Of a stretch of DNA of 64,000 bases, positions 18,878 to 27,905 are shown piece after piece. Position 1 is the stretch's first letter, and every line of letters begins with the position of its first letter. The position numbers and the translations under genes were made by a program. Location: positions 26,381 to 90,380 of the forward strand of contig NZ_NFIZ01000011.1 in assembly GCF_002159625.1 (NCBI RefSeq). The letters run 5' to 3'. Under the pieces are notes generated by a model. It saw nothing but the letters and a program-made list of their open reading frames with translations, was not told the DNA's origin and did no database searches. Source of the DNA: Olsenella sp. An285. GTDB taxonomy: Bacteria; Actinomycetota; Coriobacteriia; Coriobacteriales; Atopobiaceae.

Positions 18878-20542
18878 ATGCCGAAGAAGGACACAGCCCT
18901 CAAGATCATCCCGCTCGGAGGCCTGGACGGTATCGGCAAGAACATGACGTGCTTCGAGTACGGCCAGGACATGGTCCTGGTTGACGCCGGCCTCATGTTC
19001 CCCGACGAGTCCCAGCCTGGCATCGACCTCATCCTCCCGGACTACACCTACGTCCTGGAGAACGAGGACAAGCTCCGCGGCGTCATCATCACCCACGGCC
19101 ACGAGGACCACACGGGCGCCCTGCCGTACCTGCTGGCCGACCTCACCCGCAAGGTGCCCATCTACTCGAGCAAGCTCACGCTCGGCATCATCCAGGGCAA
19201 GCTCGCCGAGCACAACATCAAGAGCCCCAAGTTCCGCGAGGTGGAGGACGGCTCCACCATCACGCTGGGCGCCTTCAACATCACGTTCTTCTCGATGACG
19301 CACTCCATTCCGGCGGCCTTTGGCGTCTTCATGTCCACGCCCGCCGGCACGGTCATGCACACCGGCGACTTCAAGTTCGACCAGACGCCCATCGACGGGC
19401 GCCGACCCAACTTCCAGGCCATCAACAAGTTCGGCGCCTCGGGCGTTGACCTGCTGCTCTCGGACTCCACCAACGCCACGCGCCCGGGCTTCACGCCCTC
19501 CGAGGCAGCCGTGGGCCGCGACCTGCGCCACGTCATCAAGAACGCGCCCGGCCGCGTCTTCGTGGCGGCGTTCTCGAGCCACATCCACCGCCTCCAGCAG
19601 ATCTGCGACGCCTCCGTGGCGGTTGGCCGCAAGGTGGTGGTCACGGGCCGCTCCATGCTCACCAACACCAAGGTCGCGCGCGAGCTGGGCTACCTCAACA
19701 TAGACGAGGAGAACATCATCGACGCCTACGACGTCGACCGCATCCCGGACGAGAAGATCGTGGTCCTGTGCACCGGCTCCCAGGGAGAGCCGCTCTCGGC
19801 CCTGGCGCGCATGGCGACAGGAGAGCACAAGTCACTCTCCATCCACGAGACGGACACCGTGATCATCTCGGCCACGCCCATCCCAGGCAACGAGAAGAGC
19901 GTCCAGTCCATCATCAACTCGCTCTCCAAGATCGGGTGCGAGATCTACGACAAGTCCAAGGGCCTCGTGCACGTCTCCGGCCACGCCAGCCAGGAGGAGC
20001 TCAAGCTCATGCTCGCCATGGCCAAGCCGCGCGCCTTCATGCCCGTCCACGGCGAGGCGCAGCACCTGCGCGCCCACGCCGAGCTGGGCGTCCAGATGGG
20101 CGTGCCGGCGAGCCGCGTCTTCGTGCTCGACAACGGCGACTCGCTCGAGATGGTGCACCACAAGGTGCGCCGCGGCCGCGCCGTCGAGTCCGGCGTGGTC
20201 TACGTGGACGGCGGCACCGTCACCGAGGCCAACCCCATGGTTCTGCGCGACCGCCAGAAGCTCGGCGCGGACGGCGTCGTCACGTGCACGGTGGTCATCC
20301 CCAAGCGCGGCCGCTCCGCCGCCGCGGTGGAGGTCTCCGCGCGCGGCCTCTCCTCGTCCACCGACGAGCTCCTCGCCGAGGAGGCGCACGCGGTCGTGCG
20401 CGCGCAGGTGGACAAGGTCCTGGGCTCCGGTGACGCCACCATCGACGCCCTGAGGCGCGGGGTGAGGAACTCCCTCTCCAACCTGCTCTGGAACAAGACG
20501 CACACGCGGCCGATGATCATCCCGGTCGTGATGGAGGTCTGA
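18878..20542 (+). CDS. rnj: Ribonuclease J
   Basis: Metallo-beta-lactamase/beta-CASP nuclease with 5'-to-3' exo- and endonuclease activity on RNA. About 554 residues. Zinc motif THGHEDHTGALPYL near residue 73, SMTHSIP, HTGDFKFD, SDSTNAT, and the beta-CASP motifs TGSQGEPLSAL and HVSGHAS; a C-terminal domain follows. With PNPase just upstream and RNase Y at 29.9 kb, the window holds much of a Gram-positive degradosome. It overlaps ftsK by one base (TGATG). Confidence 0.96.
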   Translation: MPKKDTALKIIPLGGLDGIGKNMTCFEYGQDMVLVDAGLMFPDESQPGIDLILPDYTYVLENEDKLRGVIITHGHEDHTGALPYLLADLTRKVPIYSSKLTLGIIQGKLAEHNIKSPKFREVEDGSTITLGAFNITFFSMTHSIPAAFGVFMSTPAGTVMHTGDFKFDQTPIDGRRPNFQAINKFGASGVDLLLSDSTNATRPGFTPSEAAVGRDLRHVIKNAPGRVFVAAFSSHIHRLQQICDASVAVGRKVVVTGRSMLTNTKVARELGYLNIDEENIIDAYDVDRIPDEKIVVLCTGSQGEPLSALARMATGEHKSLSIHETDTVIISATPIPGNEKSVQSIINSLSKIGCEIYDKSKGLVHVSGHASQEELKLMLAMAKPRAFMPVHGEAQHLRAHAELGVQMGVPASRVFVLDNGDSLEMVHHKVRRGRAVESGVVYVDGGTVTEANPMVLRDRQKLGADGVVTCTVVIPKRGRSAAAVEVSARGLSSSTDELLAEEAHAVVRAQVDKVLGSGDATIDALRRGVRNSLSNLLWNKTHTRPMIIPVVMEV

Positions 20543-23103
20543 TGCCCGCCAATCGCAGCAAAAACGCAGCATCCCGCGGCAGGCAGTCAGGAAAGTCCAA
20601 GGGCGGCGCTCAGGCCAGGAGGCAGGCGCCCGCCCGCGGCGGCGCCGTCGCCATGAGCTCCACGCAGACGGACATCCTGGGCGTGGTCCTCGCCGTGGTG
20701 GCGGTGGCCATGCTCGTGGCCATCGTGGTCCCGTCCTCCGCCGTGGTGACGAGCGCCCTGCACGACTTCCTGGCGCTCTCCTTCGGCGCGGCCGCGCTCC
20801 TCGTGCCCGTGGCCCTCTTCCTCTTTGCCCTGACCTTCTTCATGGGGGAGGAGGGGCCCGTCTCCGGTCGTGTTGCCGTGGGCCTCTCGCTCATCGTGCT
20901 CTCCGTGATGGCCATGCTCTCGCTCAACCTTCCGGCCGTCTCCGCGGACCCCGCGGTGGTCTTCGACCCCGCCGTGGCTGAGGTCTCGGGCGGCTACGTG
21001 GGCGGCGGCGTGGCCTGGTGCCTGCTCGAGCTGGTGGGACAGGTCGTGGGCAACGTGGTGCTCGTGGGCGTTATCGTGGCGGGTGTCGTCGTCTGCGGCT
21101 TCTCCATCTCCGACGCCGTGGCGCGCGCCCGCGAGGGCATCGCCGGCATAGCCGAGGAGCGCCACGCCCGCGCGGAGGAGCGCCGCAGCCAGGCCATCAT
21201 CGACGCCGCGGGGGACGAGGACCTCGTCGCAGGCGCGCCCGCCTCGCTCTTCGACGAGACGGGCGAGGGCGCCACCACCTTCATCGGCGACCGCAGGACC
21301 ACCGTCCTCAAGCGGGGGAGGGGCCGCGCCGCCGAGCCCGCGCCCGTCGTCCCCGAGGCCGAGCCCCAGGCGCCCGCCGGCGCGCTCTTTGCCTCCGACC
21401 TCGAGGAGGGGCCCGTCGAGGACCATGCCCCGGAACCCGCCTCCCAAAAGGGCGACGTCCCCACCTTCCTCATGCCCGGGCGCAAGGGCCGCAAGGGCTC
21501 CGCCGCCCAGAGGAAGGCCGATAAGGACCAGAGGGGCGCCGCCGGGAAGACCCAGAGGCTCGAGAAGAACAAGAAGGCGCCCTCGCGCGCCTCCGAGCCC
21601 CCGGCCATCACGCGTCCCGGCGACGCCGACGAGTCCTACCAGCTGCCGCCCCTCTCCATCCTGCGGAAGAACGACTCCTTCGACGGCACCTACGCCAACG
21701 ACGCCGAGCTCTCCGCCACGGCCGCCAAGCTCCAGGGCACGCTCGAGGAGTTCGGCCTCTCCTCCCGCGTGGAGGGCTGGATCGCCGGTCCCTCGGTCAC
21801 CACGTTCAAGATCTCCATGGGCGAGGGCGAGCGCGTGAACAAGATCGTGAACCTCGAGGACGACATCGCCCTCTCGCTCGCCGCCAAGTCCGTGCGCATC
21901 TTCGCGCCCATCCCCGGGACCTCGCTCGTGGGCATCGAGACCCCCAACGAGAAGCCCCAGCCGGTCTTTCTCTCGGACGTGCTGCCCTATGCCAAGGGCG
22001 GCCCGCTCGACTGCGCCTTTGGCCGCGACTCCGAGGGCAACCCCATCGTCGTCGACCTCGCGGGCCTGCCTCACCTGCTCGTTGCCGGCACCACGGGCTC
22101 CGGCAAGTCCGTCCTCCTCAACGCCATCATCATGTCCATGCTCATGCGCGCCACGCCCGAGCAGGTGCGCCTCATCATGGTCGACCCCAAGCGCGTGGAG
22201 TTCACGGGCTACGCGGGGCTGCCGCACCTCTACGTCCCGGTGGTCACCGAGCCTCGCCAGGCGGCGAGCGCCCTGCAGTGGGGCGTGACCGAGATGGAGC
22301 GACGCCTCAAGGTGTTCGAGCACTACAAGGTGCGCGACATCAAGACCTTCAACGGCAACGTCGACGGCGGCAAGTACGAGGAGATGGAGAACCCTCCCAA
22401 GCACATGCCGTACTTCGTCATCGTGATCGACGAGCTCGCGGATCTCATGATGGTGGCCGGCAAGGACGTCGAGTCCTCGATCGTGCGCATCGCCCAGCTG
22501 GGCCGTGCCGCCGGCATCCACCTCATCGTGGCCACGCAGCGCCCGTCGGCCGACGTCGTCACCGGCCTCATCCGCGCCAACATCGACAACCGCGTGGCGC
22601 TCTCCGTCGACAACTCCATCAACTCCCGCATCATCCTCGACCAGAAGGGCGCCGAGCAGCTCCTGGGCAGGGGAGACATGCTCGTCAAGCTCCGCGGCAA
22701 GAAGCCGCGCCGCGCGCAGGGCTGCTGGGTCTCGGACGAGGAGATCGAGCAGACCGTCAAGTTCGTGCGCGAGCAGGTCACGGCCGACTACCACGAGGAC
22801 ATCCTCACCGCCGTGGTTCCCAACGCCCCCGGTGCCCCCGGGGACCCGGGTGCCGCCAAGGACGACGACCCCCTCGTGTGGGAGGCCGCCCGCATCGTGG
22901 TGGAGTCTCAGCTGGGCTCCACCTCTAGCCTCCAGCGCGCACTCTCCGTGGGCTACGCGCGTGCGGGCAGGATCATGGACATGCTCGAGGCCAAGGGCGT
23001 GGTGGGGCCCGCCAACGGGTCGAAGCCGCGCGAGGTCCTTCTCGACAAGGAAGGCCTCGAGGAGCTCAAGGTGGCAGACGCCGCCTACAGGGAGGTCGAG
23101 TAG
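20542..23103 (+). CDS. ftsK: DNA translocase FtsK/SpoIIIE
   Basis: Septal DNA pump that clears chromosomes from the division site. About 853 residues: a basic start, about four membrane helices in the first 190 residues, a long Pro/Glu/Arg-rich linker, then the RecA-like motor with Walker A VAGTTGSGKSVLLNA near residue 516 and Walker B VIVIDELADLM, and a C-terminal winged-helix gamma domain (LQRALSVGYARAGRIMDMLEAKGVVGP) that reads orienting DNA sequences. GGAGG precedes the ATG. It is followed after one base by a RodZ-like gene. Confidence 0.96.
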   Translation: MPANRSKNAASRGRQSGKSKGGAQARRQAPARGGAVAMSSTQTDILGVVLAVVAVAMLVAIVVPSSAVVTSALHDFLALSFGAAALLVPVALFLFALTFFMGEEGPVSGRVAVGLSLIVLSVMAMLSLNLPAVSADPAVVFDPAVAEVSGGYVGGGVAWCLLELVGQVVGNVVLVGVIVAGVVVCGFSISDAVARAREGIAGIAEERHARAEERRSQAIIDAAGDEDLVAGAPASLFDETGEGATTFIGDRRTTVLKRGRGRAAEPAPVVPEAEPQAPAGALFASDLEEGPVEDHAPEPASQKGDVPTFLMPGRKGRKGSAAQRKADKDQRGAAGKTQRLEKNKKAPSRASEPPAITRPGDADESYQLPPLSILRKNDSFDGTYANDAELSATAAKLQGTLEEFGLSSRVEGWIAGPSVTTFKISMGEGERVNKIVNLEDDIALSLAAKSVRIFAPIPGTSLVGIETPNEKPQPVFLSDVLPYAKGGPLDCAFGRDSEGNPIVVDLAGLPHLLVAGTTGSGKSVLLNAIIMSMLMRATPEQVRLIMVDPKRVEFTGYAGLPHLYVPVVTEPRQAASALQWGVTEMERRLKVFEHYKVRDIKTFNGNVDGGKYEEMENPPKHMPYFVIVIDELADLMMVAGKDVESSIVRIAQLGRAAGIHLIVATQRPSADVVTGLIRANIDNRVALSVDNSINSRIILDQKGAEQLLGRGDMLVKLRGKKPRRAQGCWVSDEEIEQTVKFVREQVTADYHEDILTAVVPNAPGAPGDPGAAKDDDPLVWEAARIVVESQLGSTSSLQRALSVGYARAGRIMDMLEAKGVVGPANGSKPREVLLDKEGLEELKVADAAYREVE

Positions 23104-23104
23104 C

Positions 23105-24706
23105 ATGACGCGTCCGCGTTTCAGCGAGGCCCTTCTCGAGCGCCGCCGCGAGCTGGGGCTCTCCATCGGCCAGGCCTCCCGCATCCTCAAGCTGCGCGAG
23201 GACGTCCTGGTTGCCTTTGAGGAGGGCGACTACGAGCACATGCCCCAGAGCGGCTACGCCCAGGGCATGCTCTCCAGCTACGCCCGCTACCTCGGACTCA
23301 ACGCCCGCGAGATCGTCGACCTCTTTCAGGAGGAGCTCTACGAGCACAGGCACGGCACCTCGTCGCACGAGCTGCGCCGCCGCACGCGCCAGACCCAGGC
23401 GGGGCGGGGCGTCTCCGGCTACGACCTCGTGAACGAGGCCGGCTCGCGCCCCAAGGCGTACGTGGAGTACCGCCCGCTCCTGCCCAGCTCGGGCGGACCC
23501 GCGGGCGACATGGGCTACTTCGCCACCACCTCGCCCGCCCGCTCCACCTCATCGGTGCCCCTGGGCGGCGCCGCGCCCATCGTCCCCGCGTCGCGCGGGT
23601 CCTACTCGTCCCAGGGCGCTCGCCCCTTCGACGCCGCGCCGCAGGGGCGTCACCCGTACAACCAGGCGCCCGCCCGCGAGCGCGCGCAGGGGAGCACCGC
23701 CCGCAGGAGGGCGGCGGGCTCGCGCAGGAGGTCGGGCGCCCGTGCGCCCGAGGACGTCGTCGAGCGCTCGCGCTACCGCAGGGACGACGTGAGCACGCGC
23801 CGCGTGCGGCCGAGCGAGTACACGGACGACATGCGACTCGACGATCGCGCGAACCCCTACGCGCCCGCCTCCACCATCTCCGGCCGACGCTCCTCCAGGA
23901 ACATCGCCAGCATCGAGCGGCCCAACGTCCGCAGGAGGGGCTCCTCGGGCCCGCGCCGCGGCACGTCCGGCAGGGGGTCCCGGCGCCCGCCCGCCAGGGG
24001 CGGCGTCATGGGCGTGGTCGAGGAGTTCTTCTCCAGCCCCAGAAGGGCGCTCTTTGCCATCATCGTGCTCTGCGCCGCCGCGCTCACGGCAATCGTGGTG
24101 CTCTCCGTCGGGTCCTGCGTGAGCGGTCGCGCCCAGGGCGGCAGGAACGAGGGCCAGACCGTTGCCGTGAACAGCGCCACGCAGGACGGGTCGGGCACCG
24201 GCTCCTCCGCCGATGACGCGGGGGCGGACGATGCCGATTCCCCTGAGGGCGAAGCTTCGGACAGCGAGGAGGAGCCCCAGCCCACGGAGGACGCAGAGGC
24301 CGACGCCTCGGGCGACGCCGAGAGCCCCGAGGAGGGGGAGGAGGGCTCCGCCGCGAAGGAGCCCAAGGAGACCATAGTCGAGGTCTCCGTGGCAAACGGC
24401 GGCTACTCCTGGGTCGAGGTCCTCTGCGACGGCGTGAGCGAGGTCGCGGAGGGCGTGACGGGGCCCTGGTCCCAGACGTACAACGTGCACGACTCCATCA
24501 CCGTGCAGGTGGCCGACACCAGCGTGGTCACCGTGACGGAGAACGGCGAGCCCGCCGACTTCACCTCGCACGCCGGCGGCGTCGCGAGCGTCACCATCAA
24601 GGGGACCCCGCTCCCCGAGCCCGCGGAGGGCGAGGCAGCGGACGGTGCGGACGGCCAGTCCGCCGGCGACGCCTCCTCCGCCGAGACCGACCAGACCTAC
24701 TACTAG
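23105..24706 (+). CDS. RodZ-like helix-turn-helix membrane protein
   Basis: About 533 residues. The N-terminal 70 residues form an HTH_25/RodZ-type domain (LGLSIGQASRILKLREDVLVAFEEGDYEHMP, written here in two conserved halves around residues 15-45). A very long Ser/Arg/Gly-rich basic linker follows, then one membrane helix (about 314-338), an acidic Asp/Glu/Ser linker, and a C-terminal beta domain (YSWVEVLCDGVSEVAEG) like the DUF4115 domain of RodZ. RodZ links the cytoskeleton MreB to wall synthesis; coccoid relatives lacking MreB keep such proteins, so the role here is open. The linker is much longer than in E. coli. Confidence 0.82.
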   Translation: MTRPRFSEALLERRRELGLSIGQASRILKLREDVLVAFEEGDYEHMPQSGYAQGMLSSYARYLGLNAREIVDLFQEELYEHRHGTSSHELRRRTRQTQAGRGVSGYDLVNEAGSRPKAYVEYRPLLPSSGGPAGDMGYFATTSPARSTSSVPLGGAAPIVPASRGSYSSQGARPFDAAPQGRHPYNQAPARERAQGSTARRRAAGSRRRSGARAPEDVVERSRYRRDDVSTRRVRPSEYTDDMRLDDRANPYAPASTISGRRSSRNIASIERPNVRRRGSSGPRRGTSGRGSRRPPARGGVMGVVEEFFSSPRRALFAIIVLCAAALTAIVVLSVGSCVSGRAQGGRNEGQTVAVNSATQDGSGTGSSADDAGADDADSPEGEASDSEEEPQPTEDAEADASGDAESPEEGEEGSAAKEPKETIVEVSVANGGYSWVEVLCDGVSEVAEGVTGPWSQTYNVHDSITVQVADTSVVTVTENGEPADFTSHAGGVASVTIKGTPLPEPAEGEAADGADGQSAGDASSAETDQTYY

Positions 24707-24744
24707 CCCCCAGGGACCAGCCCCCGGGCGAGAGAGGAGCCGCA

Positions 24745-25242
24745 ATGGCAAAGGAATCTAGCTTCGACGTCGTGTCCGTCGTGGACATGCAGGAGGTCGA
24801 CAACGCCTATCAGCAGGCCGCGCGCGAGCTCACGCAGCGCTACGACCTCAAGGGCACGGGCGCCACGCTCGAGCTCTCCAAGAAGGACGGAAGCTTCAAG
24901 ATCGAGGCCCCGTCCGACTTCGTTGCCAGCCAGGTGCGCGACGTCCTGGGCTCCAAGCTCACGCGCCGCGGGATCGACCTCTCTGCCGTGCGCTGGGCCG
25001 ACCCCCAGCCCGCGGCGGGCATGACCGTTCGCCAGGCCGGCACCATCGTGCAGGGCATCGACGCCGACACCGCCAAGAAGATCGCCAAGGACATCCGCGA
25101 CCTCAAGCTCAAGTGCAAGCCCACGGTCGAGGGCGACAAGCTCCGCGTGAGCTCCGCCTCCAAGGACGTCCTCCAGTCCGTCATCTCTGCCCTCAAGGAG
25201 CGCGACTATGGCCAGCCCCTGCAGTTCGTCAACTACCGCTAG
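24745..25242 (+). CDS. YajQ family nucleotide-binding protein
   Basis: 165-residue UPF0234/YajQ protein. The family has two ferredoxin-like domains, binds nucleotides, and acts as a cyclic-di-GMP effector in Xanthomonas. FDVVSVVDMQEVDNA at the N-terminus, LTQRYDLKGTGA and the final YGQPLQFVNYR are all family-typical. The gene overlaps the next (rimO) by 35 bases. Confidence 0.93.
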   Translation: MAKESSFDVVSVVDMQEVDNAYQQAARELTQRYDLKGTGATLELSKKDGSFKIEAPSDFVASQVRDVLGSKLTRRGIDLSAVRWADPQPAAGMTVRQAGTIVQGIDADTAKKIAKDIRDLKLKCKPTVEGDKLRVSSASKDVLQSVISALKERDYGQPLQFVNYR

Positions 25243-26575
25243 TTCCGCGCCGGGCGTCCTCTTCGTCACGCTCGGATGCGCCAAGAACGAGGTCGACACC
25301 GACCGAATGCGCGCCCTCGCCCTGCGTGCCGGCTTCGTGGAGGCGGCAGACGCCTCCGAGGCCGACGTCGCGGTGGTGAACACGTGCTCCTTCCTCGCGT
25401 CCGCGACCGAGGAGTCCGTTGAGGCCACCCTCCAGCTCGCCGAGGAGCGCGAGGGCGGCGTGCGGGAGCTTCCCATCGTCATGTGCGGGTGCGTTCCCTC
25501 CCGCTACGGCGAGGAGGCCCTCCGGGCGGAGCTCCCCGAGGTGGCCGCCTTCGTCCGCGCCGAGGACGAGGACGGCATCGTGGACGTGCTCGCGGGCGTG
25601 CTCGGGCTCCCCGCGGCACCGGGCTCGCCGCTCGCGGCGGGCACCCTGAGGACCGTGGAGGGCGCGAGCGCCTTCGTCAAGATCTCCGAGGGGTGCGACC
25701 GCTTCTGCACCTTCTGCGCCATCCCCTACATCCGCGGCCGCTACCACTCTCGCCCCGCCACGGAGATCGTTGCCGAGGTTGCCGACCTCATGGACGGCGG
25801 CGTGCGCGAGGTCGTGCTCATTGGACAGGACACCGGCGTGTGGGGCTCCGACCTCGGCGAGGGCGAGACCCTGGCCTCGCTCCTCAGGCGCGTTGCCGAG
25901 GCCGTGCGGCCCTTCGGCGGCTGGGTCCGCGTGCTCTACCTCCAGCCCGAGGGCATGACCGACGAGCTCATCGCCACGATCCGCGACGTCCCCGAGGTCC
26001 TGCCGTACATCGACATCCCCATCCAGCACTGCTCCGCGCGCGTGCTCAGGGCCATGGGTCGCTCGGGCTCGCCCCAGGAGCTGGCGGAGCTCTTCGACCG
26101 CCTGCGCGCCGAGATCCCGGGCATGGTGCTGCGCACCACCGGCATGGCGGGCTTCCCCGGCGAGACTGACGAGGAGGCCGACGAGCTCTACGACTTCATC
26201 GCCGACCAGGAGTTCGACTACTGCTCCGTCTTCGCCTACTCCCAGGAGGACGGCACCGCCGCCGCCCGCATGGAGGACCAGGTGGACGAGGCCGTCAAGC
26301 TCGAGCGCACGCAGCGGCTCGTTGACCTCACCGAGCAGCTGGGCTTTGCCGCCACGGCGTCCCACGTGGGCGAGCGCGTCCGCGTGATCGTGGACGGCGT
26401 AGAGGAGGGGGAGGACGGGCCCGAGCTCATCGGCCATGCCTGGTTCCAGGCCCCGGACTCCGACGGTGCGGTGCACATCGCCTGCGGCGAGGCCGCGGTG
26501 GGCGACATCGTGACCGTGGACCTCGTGGACTCGTTCTGCTACGAGATGGTCGGCGAGATCGTGGAGGGTGAGTGA
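25208..26575 (+). CDS. rimO: Ribosomal protein S12 methylthiotransferase RimO
   Basis: Radical SAM methylthiotransferase modifying an aspartate of ribosomal protein S12. About 455 residues: LGCAKNEVDT, NTCSFL and CGCVPSRY give the first cluster cysteines. The radical-SAM motif CDRFCTFC lies near residues 163-170, followed by IPYIRGRYHSR, and a TRAM domain closes the protein. The start lies inside yajQ, with AAGGAG seven bases before the ATG, so about 15 residues precede the conserved part. Alternative later starts would cut into LFVTLGCAKN. Confidence 0.94.
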   Translation: MASPCSSSTTASSAPGVLFVTLGCAKNEVDTDRMRALALRAGFVEAADASEADVAVVNTCSFLASATEESVEATLQLAEEREGGVRELPIVMCGCVPSRYGEEALRAELPEVAAFVRAEDEDGIVDVLAGVLGLPAAPGSPLAAGTLRTVEGASAFVKISEGCDRFCTFCAIPYIRGRYHSRPATEIVAEVADLMDGGVREVVLIGQDTGVWGSDLGEGETLASLLRRVAEAVRPFGGWVRVLYLQPEGMTDELIATIRDVPEVLPYIDIPIQHCSARVLRAMGRSGSPQELAELFDRLRAEIPGMVLRTTGMAGFPGETDEEADELYDFIADQEFDYCSVFAYSQEDGTAAARMEDQVDEAVKLERTQRLVDLTEQLGFAATASHVGERVRVIVDGVEEGEDGPELIGHAWFQAPDSDGAVHIACGEAAVGDIVTVDLVDSFCYEMVGEIVEGE

Positions 26576-27173
26576 GTTGGCTGGCGAGAAGGACGTCTGG
26601 ACCCCGGCAAACATCGTGACGTGCGTGAGGATCGCGTTCATCCCGGTCTTCATGGTCGTGGCCACGGAGGCCGGCGTGTACGCCAATCCGCCTCTCGCCG
26701 TCGTCGCGTTCGTCATCTACGTCACGCTCTCGCTCACGGACAAGGTCGACGGCTACCTCGCGCGCTCCCGGAACGAGATCACTGACTTCGGCAAGTTTCT
26801 CGACCCCATCGCGGACAAGCTCCTGGTCTTCTCCGCTCTTCTGCTCCTCATGGCAGACGGCTTCGTCTCCGTCTGGGTTGTCTTCGTCATCCTCGTGCGC
26901 GAGTTCCTCGTGAGCGCCCTGCGCATGGTCGCCGCCTCGAGCGGCGAGGTCATCGCCGCAGACACGCTCGGCAAGGCCAAGACCGCCGTCACCATGGTCT
27001 CGCTCTGCGGGTACTACCTCTCGTTCGCGGTCGCGGCGCTCGGCATCAACGACTTCGGGGCGCTCTCGTTCGTGTCCTGGGCACTCATGGTGGCTGCCGT
27101 GGTGCTCACCGTGGTCTCGGGCGCCCAGTACTTCTGGAACGCCCGCCACGTCGTGTTTGGCAGGGGGGAGTGA
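26568..27173 (+). CDS. pgsA: CDP-diacylglycerol-glycerol-3-phosphate phosphatidyltransferase
   Basis: Integral membrane CDP-alcohol phosphotransferase for phosphatidylglycerol phosphate. About 201 residues with several membrane helices. The signature is KVDGYLARSRNEITDFGKFLDP with the last Asp in PIADK (the DGx2ARx8Gx3Dx3D pattern). A GTG at 26568 overlaps the rimO stop, but a TTG at 26577 has better spacing from GGAGG and may be the true start. Right at the N-terminus, LAGEKDVW carries a GGCGAGAAG 9-mer in an unconserved position. A second family member is at 49758-50495. Confidence 0.92.
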   Translation: MSELAGEKDVWTPANIVTCVRIAFIPVFMVVATEAGVYANPPLAVVAFVIYVTLSLTDKVDGYLARSRNEITDFGKFLDPIADKLLVFSALLLLMADGFVSVWVVFVILVREFLVSALRMVAASSGEVIAADTLGKAKTAVTMVSLCGYYLSFAVAALGINDFGALSFVSWALMVAAVVLTVVSGAQYFWNARHVVFGRGE

Positions 27174-27178
27174 GCGCG

Positions 27179-27694
27179 ATGGCGGTCACGTGGGACGCCT
27201 GCGTGAGGCAGGCCGCCAGGGCGCTCGACGCCGCGCGCTCGGCGGACGTCACGCTGGGCTGCGCCGAGAGCTGCACGGGCGGCCTCGTCTCCGGAAGCCT
27301 CACCGCGGTGCCCGGCTCCTCGGACGTCGTCCGCGGTGGGGTGGTGAGCTATGCCGTCCCCGTGAAGCACGAGGTCCTGGGCGTGCCCTCCCGGGTGCTC
27401 GACGACCCCTCCCTGGGGGCGGTCTCGCGCGAGTGCGCCGAGGCCATGGCGCGGGGCGCCCGCGAGGCGCTCGGCTGCGACGTCGCGGTCTCCGTGACCG
27501 GCATCGCTGGCCCCGGCGGCGAGGAGCCGGGAAAGCCCGTGGGCACCGTGTGGTTCGGACTCTCCACGGCCGCGGGCACGCGCGCGGTCCTCTGCACCTT
27601 CTCGGGCGACAGGTCCGAGGTGAGGCTCCAGGCGGTGCTGGAGGCACTCGCCCTTCTCTGTGAGGGGTCCGTGGAGGCCCCCGGCGTCGCGTAG
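27179..27694 (+). CDS. pncC: Nicotinamide-nucleotide amidase (CinA C-terminal domain)
   Basis: About 171 residues that match only the C-terminal domain of CinA, the PncC form that deamidates nicotinamide mononucleotide in pyridine nucleotide recycling. AESCTGGLVSGSLTAVPGSS and VTGIAGPGG are the family motifs. The ATG at 27179 is preferred over a GTG at 27170 because the GGGGGAG is adjacent to the latter. In several Gram-positives cinA precedes recA as it does here, often within the competence regulon. Confidence 0.9.
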   Translation: MAVTWDACVRQAARALDAARSADVTLGCAESCTGGLVSGSLTAVPGSSDVVRGGVVSYAVPVKHEVLGVPSRVLDDPSLGAVSRECAEAMARGAREALGCDVAVSVTGIAGPGGEEPGKPVGTVWFGLSTAAGTRAVLCTFSGDRSEVRLQAVLEALALLCEGSVEAPGVA

Positions 27695-27845
27695 ATCGCC
27701 TCAGCTGCGTCGATGTTCGGTTCCCAGGGGGCCGACCTTCTCGTTTCCCCCTAACGCCTGCCTGCGGGCATGACTCCGGGGAGCTTCTTGGGAGCGCGGC
27801 GAGAGACCGGCGTCCGCGCGGCCTGCTAGTCTCTCCCCAAGCTTG

Positions 27846-27873
27846 TTGACTTTGGAACGGATGTTCGTATACC
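27846..27873 (+). promoter_or_regulatory. recA: recA promoter with embedded LexA (SOS) box
   Basis: TTGACT (27846-27851), 16-base spacer, TATACC (27868-27873). The spacer contains GGAACGGATGTTCG (27854-27867), a near match to the Gram-positive SOS box CGAACN4GTTCG. A repressor bound there would block polymerase. Confidence 0.88.
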
Positions 27874-27905
27874 ATGTCTGCAGCAAACGAGCCGAGGGAG
27901 TGAGC

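Noticed and set aside
20587..23190. Minus-strand frame opposite ftsK
   Set aside because: Antisense shadow, low-complexity translation.
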